This document shows positions 7,638-16,594 of a DNA stretch of 64,000 nt, piece by piece. The DNA comes from Streptomyces sp. NBC_00078 (GTDB taxonomy: Bacteria; Actinomycetota; Actinomycetes; Streptomycetales; Streptomycetaceae), in contig NZ_JAPELX010000001.1 in the NCBI RefSeq assembly GCF_026343335.1, positions 7,068,001 to 7,132,000 of the forward strand, written 5' to 3'. How positions within the stretch are numbered: position 1 is the stretch's first letter; every line of letters begins with the position of its first letter. The position numbers and the translations under genes are program-made. The notes under the pieces are model-generated. The model worked only from the letters and a program-made list of their open reading frames with translations, ran no database searches and was not told the DNA's origin.

Positions 7638-10600
7638 GTGTCCGTGGCCGCGCCGGACTCGCGGAACGCCGGCACGAGGAAGGTGCGGACGGTCTGCTCG
7701 TACTGCGGTGTGGGTTGCGGCATCGTGCTGGATGTCGGGCTCGGACCGGACGGACGCCGTACGGTCCTGAAGGCGTCCGGTGACAAGGAGCACCCGGCCA
7801 ACTTCGGCCGGCTGTGCACCAAGGGCGCGACCACCGCCGACATGCTCGCCGCTCCCGGACGGCTGACCACGGCCCTGGTCCGGCACGAGCGGGGCGCGGA
7901 ACCCGTGCCGGACGCCGTCGGGGCGGCCGTACAGGAGACGGCCCGGCGGCTGCGGGCCGTCGTCGACGAGCACGGGCCGGACGCCGTCGCCTTCTATGTC
8001 TCCGGGCAGATGAGCCTGGAGGCCCAGTATCTGGCGAACAAACTGGCCAAGGGGTTCGTGGGGACGAACCAGATCGAGTCGAACTCGCGGCTGTGCATGG
8101 CCAGCGCGGGCACCGGATACAAGCTGTCGCTCGGCGCCGACGGGCCTCCGGGGTCGTATCAGGACCTCGACCGCGCCGATCTCTTCCTCGTCATCGGCTC
8201 CAACATGGCCGACTGCCACCCCATCCTCTTCCTGCGCATGATGGACCGGGTGAAGTCGGCCGGCGCCAAGCTGATCGTCGTCGACCCGCGCCGCACCGCC
8301 ACGGCGGCGAAGGCCGACCTGTTCCTGCAGATCAAGTCCGGCACCGATCTCGCCCTGCTGAACGGGCTGTTGCACCTGCTGTACGAGAACGGGCACACGG
8401 ACGCCGACTTCATCGCGCGCCACACCGACGGCTGGGAGGAAATGCCCGCCTTCCTCGCCGGCTACCCGCCCGCCGCCGTCGCCGAGATCACCGGCATCCC
8501 CGAGGACGACATCCGGGAGGCCGCCCGGCTGATCGGTGAGGCGGGGGAGTGGACCAGCTGCTGGACCATGGGCCTCAACCAGTCCACGCACGGCACCTGG
8601 AACACCAACGCCCTGGTCAATCTGCATCTGGCGACCGGTGCGATCTGCCGTCCGGGCAGCGGCCCCTTCTCCCTCACCGGGCAGCCGAACGCCATGGGGG
8701 GAAGGGAGATGGGCTACATGGGGCCCGGGCTGCCCGGGCAGCGGTCGGTGCTCGTCGCCGAAGAGCGGGCGTTCGTCGAGGAGTTGTGGCAGCTGGAGCC
8801 CGGCAGCATCCGTGCCGACGGCGTCGGCAAGGGCACCGTCGAGATGTTCCGGAAGATGGCCGACGGCGACATCAAGGCCTGCTGGATCATCTGCACCAAC
8901 CCGGTCGCCTCCGTCGGCAACCGCAGGACGGTCATCGAGGGCCTGGAGGCCGCCGATTTCGTCGTCACCCAGGACGTCTTCAACGACACCGAGACCAACG
9001 CGTACGCCGACATCGTCCTGCCCGCCGCCCTGTGGACCGAGACCGAGGGCGTGCTCATCAACAGCGAGCGCAACCTCACCCTGGCCCGGCCCGCCGCGGA
9101 CCCGCCCGGCGAGGCCATGGCCGACTGGCGGATCATCGCGGCCGTCGCCCGGGAGATGGGATACGAGCAGGGGTTCTCCTACGACAGCGCCGAGGACGTC
9201 TTCGAGGAGATCAAGCGGGCCTGGAACCCGAAGACGGGGTGGGACCTGCGCGGGGTGACGTACGAACGGCTGCGTGAGACGCCCGTGCAGTGGCCCGCGG
9301 CGAGCGAGGACGGGCCCGACCGCAACCCCGTCCGGTACGTCGGCGAGGACGGCACCCTCACCTTCCCCACCGCGAGCGGCCGCGCCGCCTTCTTCGCACG
9401 GCCGCACGTCCCGGCCGCCGAAATGCCCGACGACGACTACCCGTTCGTACTGAACACCGGGCGGTTGCAGCACCAGTGGCACACGCTGACCAAGACGGCG
9501 AAGGTGCCCAAGCTGAACAAGCTCGACTTCGGACCGTTCGTGGAACTCCACCCGCAGGACGCCGACCGGCTGGACATCGCCGAAGGCGACTCGGTGGAGG
9601 TGGCCTCGCGGCGCGGGCGGGCCGTGCTGCCCGCGGTGGTCACCGACCGCGTCAGGCCCGGGAGTTGCTTCGCGCCGTTCCACTGGAACGACCTGTTCGG
9701 GGAGTATCTGAGCATCAACGCGGTGACCAGCGACGCCGTCGACCCGCTGTCGTTCCAGCCCGAGTTGAAGGTGTGCGCGGTGTCGCTGACCAAGGTGTCG
9801 ACTCCGGTGACGGTGCGAACGCCGGGTGCGGAAGCAGCAGTTGAAGTGGCGCCAGTGCCGATGCCGACTCCCCTTCCCATGACCGCCGCCGATCCCTTCG
9901 GGCTCGCCCCCGCCCCGCCGCCCGTGCTCACCGCGCAGGAACGGCAGTACCTCGTCGGGTTCCTCGCGGGCATCCCCTCCGGCGCCCCGGGCGTGCCCGT
10001 ACTGCCGCCCTCGGCGCCCTTCAGCCCCGAGCACGCCCTGTGGGTGAACGGGGTCCTCGCGGGGATGTACTCCCGCAGCGCCGAACCCGCCCCGGCGCTG
10101 TCGGCTCCCGGCCGTGAGGTGGTGATCCTCTGGGCCTCCCAGACCGGCAACGCCGAGGACTTCGCGGCCGCCACCGCCGAGCGGCTCAAGACGGACGGCC
10201 ACGCCGCTTCCCTGCTCGGCATGGACGAGGCCGACCCGGCGGCACTGCCGGCCGGCGCCGACCTCCTCCTCATCACCAGCACCTTCGGCGACGGCGACGC
10301 CCCCGACAACGGCACCGGCTTCTGGGAGACGCTGGCCGCGGCCGGCACCCCGCGCATGGACGGCCGGCGCTTTGCCGTGCTCGCCCTCGGCGACTCCTCC
10401 TACGACGACTTCTGCGGCCACGGCAGGCGGCTCGACCACCGGCTGGACGAACTCGGCGGGCTGCGCCTCACCCCGCGCGCGGACTGCGAGCCCGACTACG
10501 AGGACGCGGCGCACGCCTGGCTCGACCAGGTGCTCACCGCCCTGTCCGGGCCACCCACACCCGTATCCGCGCCCGCACGCACACCTATATCCGCACCGGC

Positions 10601-11759
10601 GCCGGCGCCGGTCGCCCCACGCCCGAGCCGCACGAGGAAACCCGCTCCCGTCACCGCACGTCTCACCGGCAACCGTCTGCTGAGCCTCCCCGGCGCCGGC
10701 AAGGAGGTACGCCGCTTCACCTTCGACACCCGCGACAGCGAGACGCCGCTCCTCTACGATGCGGGCGACGCGCTCGGCGTCCGGCCGCTCAACTCCCGTG
10801 CCCTGGTGGGGGAATGGCTGGCCGTGACCGGCCTGGACGCGGACAGCGTCGTCGACGTGAACGGCGCAGGGGAAGTCCCGCTCGGTGAGGCCCTGTTGCG
10901 TCAGCTCGACATCACCCGCATCACTCCCGACCTGCTTCGATTCGTCGCCGAACGGGCCCACGACCCACGGGAGTTGAAGAAGCTGCTGCGCCCTGACAAC
11001 AAGGGAGAGCTGGCGAAGTGGTCCTGGGGCCGGCAGGCCGTCGACGTGGTCGCCGAGCACGAGGTCCGAGCCGGCGCCCAGGACTGGGCCGACGTGCTCG
11101 GACGCCTGCAGCCCCGCCTGTACTCCATATCGTCCAGTCCGTTGACCGACCCCCACCTGGTCTCGTTGACCGTCTCCGTGGTCCGGTACGAGAACCTGGC
11201 CGGCCGCCCCCGGCACGGTGTCTGCTCCCCCTTCCTGGCCGACGCCGAACCGGACACTCCCGTGCCGGTCCATGTGCAGCCCTCGACGCACTTCCGCCCG
11301 CCCGCCGACCCCGCAACCCCGATGATCATGATCGGCCCGGGCACCGGCGTCGCCCCGTTCATCGGATTCCTGGAACAGCGCCGGGCCCTCGGCCACCCCG
11401 GCCCCAACTGGCTGTTCTTCGGCGAACAGCACCGGGCCACCGACTTCTACTACGAGGACGAGCTGACCGGTTTCGCCGCCGACGGCACCCTCGACCGGCT
11501 GGACACCGCCTTCTCCCGTGACCAGCGGGCCAAGGTGTACGTCCAGGACCGTATGCGCGAGCACGGGCCGCTGCTGTGGTCCTGGCTGCGGGACGGTGCG
11601 CACTTCTATGTCTGCGGAGACGCGTCCCGCATGGCCAAGGACGTCGACCAGGCGCTCAGGGACATCGCCGTCGTGCACGGGGGGCTGGACGAGACGGGGG
11701 CGGCTGCGTACGTGAAGCAGCTCGCAACGGAGAAGCGGTATGTGCGGGACGTGTACTGA
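7638..11759 (+). CDS. nasA: Assimilatory nitrate reductase fused to a CysJ-type diflavin reductase
   Basis: 1373 residues, GTG start after GAGGCAGGGG. Residues 15-720 are a molybdopterin nitrate reductase: 4Fe-4S motif CSYCGVGC (Cys20, 23, 27) with Cys60, and the molybdenum-ligand region SNSRLCMASAG with Cys153. A proline-rich linker (720-825) leads to a flavodoxin domain starting VVILWASQTGNAEDF (about 830-975). An FAD/NADPH ferredoxin-reductase domain follows, with RLYSISSS and an aromatic C terminus RYVRDVY as in sulfite reductase flavoprotein. Electrons should run NADPH to FAD, FMN, 4Fe-4S, Mo and nitrate within one chain, in the cytoplasm. This fusion type is annotated in actinobacteria, so it is unusual but not new. 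Confidence 0.93.
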   Translation: MSVAAPDSRNAGTRKVRTVCSYCGVGCGIVLDVGLGPDGRRTVLKASGDKEHPANFGRLCTKGATTADMLAAPGRLTTALVRHERGAEPVPDAVGAAVQETARRLRAVVDEHGPDAVAFYVSGQMSLEAQYLANKLAKGFVGTNQIESNSRLCMASAGTGYKLSLGADGPPGSYQDLDRADLFLVIGSNMADCHPILFLRMMDRVKSAGAKLIVVDPRRTATAAKADLFLQIKSGTDLALLNGLLHLLYENGHTDADFIARHTDGWEEMPAFLAGYPPAAVAEITGIPEDDIREAARLIGEAGEWTSCWTMGLNQSTHGTWNTNALVNLHLATGAICRPGSGPFSLTGQPNAMGGREMGYMGPGLPGQRSVLVAEERAFVEELWQLEPGSIRADGVGKGTVEMFRKMADGDIKACWIICTNPVASVGNRRTVIEGLEAADFVVTQDVFNDTETNAYADIVLPAALWTETEGVLINSERNLTLARPAADPPGEAMADWRIIAAVAREMGYEQGFSYDSAEDVFEEIKRAWNPKTGWDLRGVTYERLRETPVQWPAASEDGPDRNPVRYVGEDGTLTFPTASGRAAFFARPHVPAAEMPDDDYPFVLNTGRLQHQWHTLTKTAKVPKLNKLDFGPFVELHPQDADRLDIAEGDSVEVASRRGRAVLPAVVTDRVRPGSCFAPFHWNDLFGEYLSINAVTSDAVDPLSFQPELKVCAVSLTKVSTPVTVRTPGAEAAVEVAPVPMPTPLPMTAADPFGLAPAPPPVLTAQERQYLVGFLAGIPSGAPGVPVLPPSAPFSPEHALWVNGVLAGMYSRSAEPAPALSAPGREVVILWASQTGNAEDFAAATAERLKTDGHAASLLGMDEADPAALPAGADLLLITSTFGDGDAPDNGTGFWETLAAAGTPRMDGRRFAVLALGDSSYDDFCGHGRRLDHRLDELGGLRLTPRADCEPDYEDAAHAWLDQVLTALSGPPTPVSAPARTPISAPAPAPVAPRPSRTRKPAPVTARLTGNRLLSLPGAGKEVRRFTFDTRDSETPLLYDAGDALGVRPLNSRALVGEWLAVTGLDADSVVDVNGAGEVPLGEALLRQLDITRITPDLLRFVAERAHDPRELKKLLRPDNKGELAKWSWGRQAVDVVAEHEVRAGAQDWADVLGRLQPRLYSISSSPLTDPHLVSLTVSVVRYENLAGRPRHGVCSPFLADAEPDTPVPVHVQPSTHFRPPADPATPMIMIGPGTGVAPFIGFLEQRRALGHPGPNWLFFGEQHRATDFYYEDELTGFAADGTLDRLDTAFSRDQRAKVYVQDRMREHGPLLWSWLRDGAHFYVCGDASRMAKDVDQALRDIAVVHGGLDETGAAAYVKQLATEKRYVRDVY

Positions 11760-11870
11760 GCGGTAGGCGGTCGCCGGCCGGCCGCGGACGCGCCGTGGCT
11801 GGTCACGCCGTCGCGGCGGAGCAGCGTATCGACACTGTCCGCGCCCCTTCGGGGCGCTTGGGCTCGGTGT

Positions 11871-12440
11871 ATGAGAGAACTCTCAAAGACGGCGCAGCGG
11901 TGGGCGGCCCAGCGGCGTACGGCGGAGGCGGTTCTCGCGCGGCCCGTCACCGAGCGGGGCTTCGGGCCCCGGCACCCGGGCGACGCGATCCTGATCGACG
12001 CGGCCGGGACCTGCCACGGCACCCTCTACCTGGGCGCCTTCGACCGACAGCTGGCCGAGGAGGCCGTCTCGCTCGCCCCCGGGCACACCGCCCGCGTCTG
12101 CGCGGTGGCCGTGCACGACGACGGGGTGAAGGAGGCCGGCCTGACCTGCGGCGGGCAGGCCGAGATCCTGCTCCAGCCCCTGCCCATCATGCTCAGCCAT
12201 GAACCCGACGTGGACATCCCCACCCTGCACGCCGCCCTGACCTCGGGCATCCCGTACGTGGGCGCACTGGGCTCACGGCGCACGCAGGAACGGCGTGCCG
12301 CCGGTCTGGTCGAGGCGGGCCTCGACGAGGCGCACCTGGGCCGCATCCACGGCCCGATCGGCCTGGACATCGGCGCCCGCACCCCGGCGGAGACCGCGAT
12401 GGCCATCTGCGCGGAGGTCCTCGCAGCACTCGTGCGTTAG
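11871..12440 (+). CDS. Short XdhC/CoxI-like protein lacking half of its Rossmann domain
   Basis: 189 residues, against about 250-380 for usual XdhC proteins, which prepare sulfurated molybdenum cofactor for xanthine dehydrogenase-type enzymes. The N-terminal part ends in the family signature GLTCGG-x-AEILLQPLP. It then jumps to the C-terminal half of the Rossmann part: GIPYVGALGSRRTQERR and IGLDIGARTPAETA. The NAD-binding GxGxxG segment that should lie between is absent. It follows the molybdenum nitrate reductase by 111 bases, which suggests a cofactor link. It could be a natural short subfamily or the result of an internal deletion. Confidence 0.8.
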   Translation: MRELSKTAQRWAAQRRTAEAVLARPVTERGFGPRHPGDAILIDAAGTCHGTLYLGAFDRQLAEEAVSLAPGHTARVCAVAVHDDGVKEAGLTCGGQAEILLQPLPIMLSHEPDVDIPTLHAALTSGIPYVGALGSRRTQERRAAGLVEAGLDEAHLGRIHGPIGLDIGARTPAETAMAICAEVLAALVR

Positions 12441-12526
12441 CCGCAGATGCCGGCCGGACGCCGCTTGCCACATCGCACGAGCCCGGCCATGCACTTGGGC
12501 GCGTTCCTTGCTGTCCATCATCCCGC

Positions 12527-12766
12527 TCATCCCACCGGACGCCCTTGAACATAAGGGCCCTTCACATCCGTACCGGTGACCGTGCACTCCAGTGTCCAGC
12601 TCGCGGACGCGGCGTCGCCGGGTTGCGGGTCGAGCAACTCGGCGGGCCGCTCCCGGCGCTGCACGGCCACATGGATGTTCGTGTACGACGGGATGCCGTC
12701 GTCGGGTCCGCACGCGCGGCCGGGCAGGTCGACTCCGTCGATACGGATGCGCAGTCCGGCCGCCAT
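12527..12766 (-). pseudogene. 5' half of a DUF5990-family gene
   Basis: 79 residues from ATG at 12764-12766. It matches the start of DUF5990 proteins: LRIRIDGVDLPGRACGP, IPSYTNIHVAVQRRERPAELL, ASASWTLECTV and KGPYVQGRP. The family usually continues for another 60-70 residues after this last motif, but here a stop follows two codons later and no continuation was found in any frame. The break lies 86 bases from the end of the convergent XdhC-like gene. It is probably a truncated remnant; a short functional version is possible. DUF5990 has no known function. Confidence 0.6.
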
Positions 12767-12871
12767 CCCGTCACCGCCTCGGCTCTTCGCTGTGTGGGTT
12801 TGCAGTCTGCACCCGTGCGCTTGGGTATCCGCCGGGCGGGGCCGCAGCCGGGCGTGGCAGTATCGGGCGCC

Positions 12872-13507
12872 ATGACGGCGTCGGCTTCGGTACGCGGGGT
12901 GCGCGCGGCGGTGTTCGCCGCGCTGTGCGTGCTGCTCGCCGCCGGGGGACACGCGCTGGCGACCGGGGCGGCACCGCCCGTGTGGGTCCAGGCCGCCGGG
13001 TTCCTGCCGGTGTTCGCGGCCGGGTGTCTGCTGGGCGGCCGGGAGCGCTCGCTGCCCGCCATCGGCGCGGGGACGCTTGCCGCCCAGGGCGGCCTGCATC
13101 TCGTCTTCGACGCCGTGCGGCCGCACTCCATGGCGCTCATGCAGGGAATGCACGGGATACACGGGATGCATGGGATGCATGGGATGCACGCCATGCAGGG
13201 CATGCGCATGGCCCCCACCCAGGCCCTGACACCGCACGCCACCGCCGCCCATGTCGGAGCTGCCGTGGTGCTGACCTGGTGGCTGCGGCGCGGCGAGGCC
13301 GCGGTGTGGTCGCTGCTGCGCCGGGCCGCCACGCTCGTACCCGGCCTCGCGGCCTGGTGGCAGGCGCGCGGCGGGGCGTGGCGGGTGCCGGTCGCGCGGG
13401 ACGCCGTACGGCTGTGCGCCGACGGTGCGTGGCCGCGGCGGCGGCTGTTGCTGCGGCACGCGGTGCAGCGGCGCGGTCCGCCGCCGGGGATGTCGTACGC
13501 GATCTGA
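12872..13507 (+). CDS. Membrane protein with Met/His-rich metal-binding-like loop
   Basis: 211 residues. Two or three hydrophobic segments (VFAALCVLLAAGGHALA, VWVQAAGFLPVFAAGCLL) precede a loop at about 90-113 that reads MQGMHGIHGMHGMHGMHAM and continues Met-rich. A further segment (AAHVGAAVVLTWWL) and an Arg-rich cytoplasmic tail follow. Met/His repeats of this kind bind Cu(I) or Cu(II) in copper transporters and chaperones. It lies 39 bases before the YcnI-like copper protein gene, probably in one operon. No named family is recognised. The loop is encoded by a 9-base tandem repeat at 13139-13210. Confidence 0.8.
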   Translation: MTASASVRGVRAAVFAALCVLLAAGGHALATGAAPPVWVQAAGFLPVFAAGCLLGGRERSLPAIGAGTLAAQGGLHLVFDAVRPHSMALMQGMHGIHGMHGMHGMHAMQGMRMAPTQALTPHATAAHVGAAVVLTWWLRRGEAAVWSLLRRAATLVPGLAAWWQARGGAWRVPVARDAVRLCADGAWPRRRLLLRHAVQRRGPPPGMSYAI

Positions 13508-13546
13508 CCTCGACATCCCTTCCCCAGTACGGAGATCCACCCACTC

Positions 13547-14296
13547 ATGTCCACTGCACGTACCGCCCTGCGCCGCGCCGGTGTCGTCACCGCCCTGGCC
13601 GCCGCCGGCGTCCTGACCGCGGCCGGTGTCGCCTCCGCGCACGTCACCGTCCACCCCGACAGCTACGCGAAGGGCGCCACGGACGGCGTCCTGAGCTTCC
13701 GTGTCCCCAACGAGGAGGACACGGCGAGCACCACCAAGGTGCAGGTCTTCCTGCCCACCGACCACCCCGTCCTCGGCGTGCTCGTCTCGCCGCCGCAGAG
13801 CGGCTGGACGGCGAAGGTCACGAACACGAAACTGAAGACACCCGTCAAGACCGACGACGGCACCATCACCGACGCGGTCTCCGAGATCACCTGGACGGGC
13901 GGGAAGATCGGCGCGGGCCAGTACCAGGACTTCAACGTCGCCTTCGGTCAACTGCCCGACAACACCGACCAGTTGACCTTCAAGACCCTGCAGACCTACT
14001 CCGACGGCAAGACCGTCCGCTGGATCGAGGAGGCACAGTCGGGCGGGGACGAGCCGGAGAACCCGGCGCCGGTCCTCAAGCTCACCGCCAAGGGCGCCGA
14101 GGAGGGCGGCACCCCGGCCGCCTCGGCGAAGGCGTCGAACAGCTCCGGCAGCGCCGGCAGTCCCGCGTCGGCCTCCGCCGGCAGCAGCGACTCGACCGCC
14201 CGCGGGCTCGGGGTCGCCGGGCTGGTCGTGGGGGTGCTGGGCCTCGCGGCGGCGGCGTTCGCCCTCGTACGCAACCGCTCCAACAGGGCCGAGTAG
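13547..14296 (+). CDS. YcnI-like copper-binding protein
   Basis: 249 residues. After a signal peptide ending GVASA the mature chain starts HVTVHPDSY, the N-terminal His expected for the mononuclear Cu(II) site of YcnI, and the conserved Trp lies in SGWTAKV. The YcnI domain covers about 29-180. A Ser/Ala-rich linker and a C-terminal membrane anchor (LGVAGLVVGVLGLAAAAFALV) end the protein. In many actinobacteria ycnI is followed by SCO1, PCu(A)C and copD genes; here they are missing and a terminator follows, while copC-copD lies 7 kb away. Confidence 0.92.
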   Translation: MSTARTALRRAGVVTALAAAGVLTAAGVASAHVTVHPDSYAKGATDGVLSFRVPNEEDTASTTKVQVFLPTDHPVLGVLVSPPQSGWTAKVTNTKLKTPVKTDDGTITDAVSEITWTGGKIGAGQYQDFNVAFGQLPDNTDQLTFKTLQTYSDGKTVRWIEEAQSGGDEPENPAPVLKLTAKGAEEGGTPAASAKASNSSGSAGSPASASAGSSDSTARGLGVAGLVVGVLGLAAAAFALVRNRSNRAE

Positions 14297-14309
14297 TACA
14301 GCGGCACAC

Positions 14310-14348
14310 CCGCCTGCCCGGACCGCCGCGACCGGACCGGGCAGGCGG
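14310..14348 (+). terminator. Strong hairpin after the YcnI-like gene
   Basis: Perfect 12-base stem CCGCCTGCCCGG / CCGGGCAGGCGG (14310-14321 and 14337-14348), starting 14 bases after the stop. No T-run, as is normal in high-GC genomes. Confidence 0.8.
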
Positions 14349-14551
14349 TGCTCATACACCCGGGCGGGGAGCGTGCGGCCCGCCCGGCTCCGCCGCCGGC
14401 ACCTGATCCTGGACGCGGAGTTAACCGTGGACGCGCCGCGTTCGGCCTGGGCCGGAACCAGACGGGCATGATCCGCGGCCTCACCACCGTCGCCGCCACG
14501 CTCCGCTTCGTGCGTACGGCGGCCTGACGCACCCCGCTGACCGGCCTGAGT

Positions 14552-14591
14552 TACTGTCAACTCACCTGACGTACCGTCAACCAGCCTGACG
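14552..14591. repeat. Tandem 20-base repeat over a stop codon
   Basis: Two adjacent units, TACTGTCAACTCACCTGACG and TACCGTCAACCAGCCTGACG. The second holds the stop codon (14577-14579, minus strand) of the membrane protein gene, and the first is just outside it. Confidence 0.75.
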
Positions 14592-16328
14592 GGCCTGGGA
14601 GTCGCCGCGCTCCACCAGCTGGACGTCGGTGCTCGACAGGGTCTGCGGCGTCCCCGTGAAGGCCCGCAGGCGGACGCGGGTGCCCGGTTTGACGGGCAGC
14701 GCGTACGTCCCGTCGGCCGGCCTGATCTCCATCCGTACGGTGCTGTGCGCGGGAACCATGGCCGGGCCCCGCACCAGCGACCAGTACTTGCCCGAGCCCT
14801 GGTTCGTGGTCAGCATGAAGTGGGGCGTCAGGGCGCTGTCGTCCACATTGGTGACCCGCAGCGTCAGCCGGGAGACGAAGCCGGCCGAGACGCGCCGCAC
14901 CGCGGCGACCCGCATCTGCAGCGGCGGCGAACCGGTGACCGCCACGGCAGCGCTCACCAGCGCCGGGGAGACCACGAGCGCGGACATCGCGACCAGCGCC
15001 GTACGGCGGCGCGGGCCGTTCAGTGGACGCGGCCGCGGCTGCCAGGCGCGGACGAACTCCGACGGGGGAGCGGTGACCGCCGCCGCCAGCCACAGCGGCG
15101 TCATCAGGTAGTAGCCGTCCTGGGACCGGGTCGCCAGGTAGAAGGCGCACCAGGGCAGCACGGTCGCCGCGGGGCCCAGACGGCGCATGAACAGCACCAG
15201 CAGCGCGAGCAGGGCCGCGGCCAGCAGCAGACTCGCGTGCCCGTACCAGTCGAGCCGGTCGCTGCCGTCGGTGAAGTACAGGGAGACGTCCCCGAGGCCC
15301 TGCCCGTGCAGCGTCGCGCCCTGTGTCAGCGGCAGCGCGATGCCCGCGACCCAGGTGCCCGGCTCGCTCACGACGAAGTACGTGTTGATCAGCAGCCAGA
15401 CGGTGGCGGCGATACCGACGAACCGCAGCACCACCACCGTCGCCGCCCGGCCGCCCAGCTCGCCCCGGCGCATCGCATAGATCCCGGCCAGCAGGAACGG
15501 CGCCAGGAACCACGGCAGTTGCTGCGCCGCACACGCGACGCCCAGACAGGCGGCCCGCGCCACACCGGCAGGCCCCAGACGCCCGCCCCGCCCGATCCGC
15601 GGCCAGCGCACCACCACCGGGATCAGCAGGGCCAGCGCCGTGATCGCGGGATAGCCGAGCCGGCCGTACGTCGGCAGGAAACCGAAGCCGAGACAGGCCA
15701 TGGTCGCCGCCGACCGCCACGGCGCGGGGAGCATCCGCCACAGCACGACAGTGCCGACGACGAGCGCACCGGTGCTCACCGCCGTCGCCGGGGCGCCGCC
15801 CTGGCCCAGCCACAGCAGGGGTGCGGTGAGGAGGGGGGCCAGCGGCGGATAGCCGTACGTGTAGTCGTAGCCGCCGGTGATCGTCGGGGTGAGGGCGATG
15901 CCGTGGCCGAACAGCCAGGGCCACGGCTGCCCGTAGACGGCATGACCCTTGACGAGTTCCTGGGCGGCCTGGGTGGTCAGGAGCGCTTCGTCGGAGCCAC
16001 CGTGGTCCATGGCCCAGGCGCACAGGGCGAGGGCCACCGCGGTCACCAGGACGCACAGGTCCAGGCGTGCCAGCGAGCGGGCCCGGCGTACGACCAGCGC
16101 CAGCACGCCGCACACCAGGATCGAGGCGTAGCAGAGCGAGATCACCGCGGCCACGGGCAGGCGGTGGCTGGCCGCCTGAGTCCACACCGTGCGAGTGCCG
16201 ATGAAGAGGCTGACGTCTGCGAGCAGCGTCAGGACGCGATGCCACTGCGCCGGGGGTTCCGGGACGGCGGACGCCGCCGACTGCGTCCGCCGACCGGGTG
16301 CCGCCAGCTGTGTTTCTGCCAAGTGCAC
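14577..16328 (-). CDS. Polytopic membrane protein, GT-C/DUF2029-like
   Basis: About 583 residues from a GTG; an ATG 102 bases upstream (16430) would add a non-protein-like stretch, so the start is uncertain. About ten membrane segments run from residue 35 to 465 (for example VAAVISLCYASILVCGVLALVV and LLLAAALLALLVLFMRRL). The first external loop has GHAVYGQPWPWLFGHG and YDYTYGYPPLAPLL, the pattern seen in polyprenyl-phosphate-sugar-dependent glycosyltransferases of the DUF2029 type. The last 115 residues form an extracytoplasmic beta-rich domain (LRVTNVDDSALTPHFML). A cell-envelope glycosyltransferase is a reasonable inference. The substrate is unknown. Confidence 0.75.
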   Translation of the reverse strand: MHLAETQLAAPGRRTQSAASAVPEPPAQWHRVLTLLADVSLFIGTRTVWTQAASHRLPVAAVISLCYASILVCGVLALVVRRARSLARLDLCVLVTAVALALCAWAMDHGGSDEALLTTQAAQELVKGHAVYGQPWPWLFGHGIALTPTITGGYDYTYGYPPLAPLLTAPLLWLGQGGAPATAVSTGALVVGTVVLWRMLPAPWRSAATMACLGFGFLPTYGRLGYPAITALALLIPVVVRWPRIGRGGRLGPAGVARAACLGVACAAQQLPWFLAPFLLAGIYAMRRGELGGRAATVVVLRFVGIAATVWLLINTYFVVSEPGTWVAGIALPLTQGATLHGQGLGDVSLYFTDGSDRLDWYGHASLLLAAALLALLVLFMRRLGPAATVLPWCAFYLATRSQDGYYLMTPLWLAAAVTAPPSEFVRAWQPRPRPLNGPRRRTALVAMSALVVSPALVSAAVAVTGSPPLQMRVAAVRRVSAGFVSRLTLRVTNVDDSALTPHFMLTTNQGSGKYWSLVRGPAMVPAHSTVRMEIRPADGTYALPVKPGTRVRLRAFTGTPQTLSSTDVQLVERGDSQARQAG

Positions 16329-16594
16329 GTGACGGGACGCTAGCCGCGCCCGGTGAGCGGGACGTCGCCGGAGGTGAAGAGTCCGGTGTGAGCCCGGTAA
16401 GAAGCCTCGATCGGGCAGGAAACCGGTCATATCTGGCGTTGCTCCGGCGTTGTTCCGTCGCTGTCCGACGCCATCTGTCGCCGCTGGGGCGGTTGTGGCG
16501 GTCGCGGACCGTGTCGCTGTTGGGCCGAACGGGTGACTTGGCGTAAGAATTGGCTGGTGCAGGCAATAAGTGCGAGTCAGTTCGGGGGGAGCCG

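Noticed and set aside
7353..11678. A leftward open frame of 1441 codons antisense to the nitrate reductase gene
   Set aside because: It is the usual high-GC mirror frame: low-complexity Gly/Arg/Val sequence, no domain and no ribosome site, while the opposite strand encodes a clear multi-domain enzyme.
14297..14550. A short frame ending GRNQTGMIRGLTTVAATLRF
   Set aside because: It might be the tail of a lost gene, but there is no start and no recognised similarity.
12527..14560. A 677-codon leftward frame over the Met/His membrane protein and YcnI-like genes
   Set aside because: Only its last 79 codons (DUF5990-like) look real; the rest is the mirror of the two rightward copper genes.
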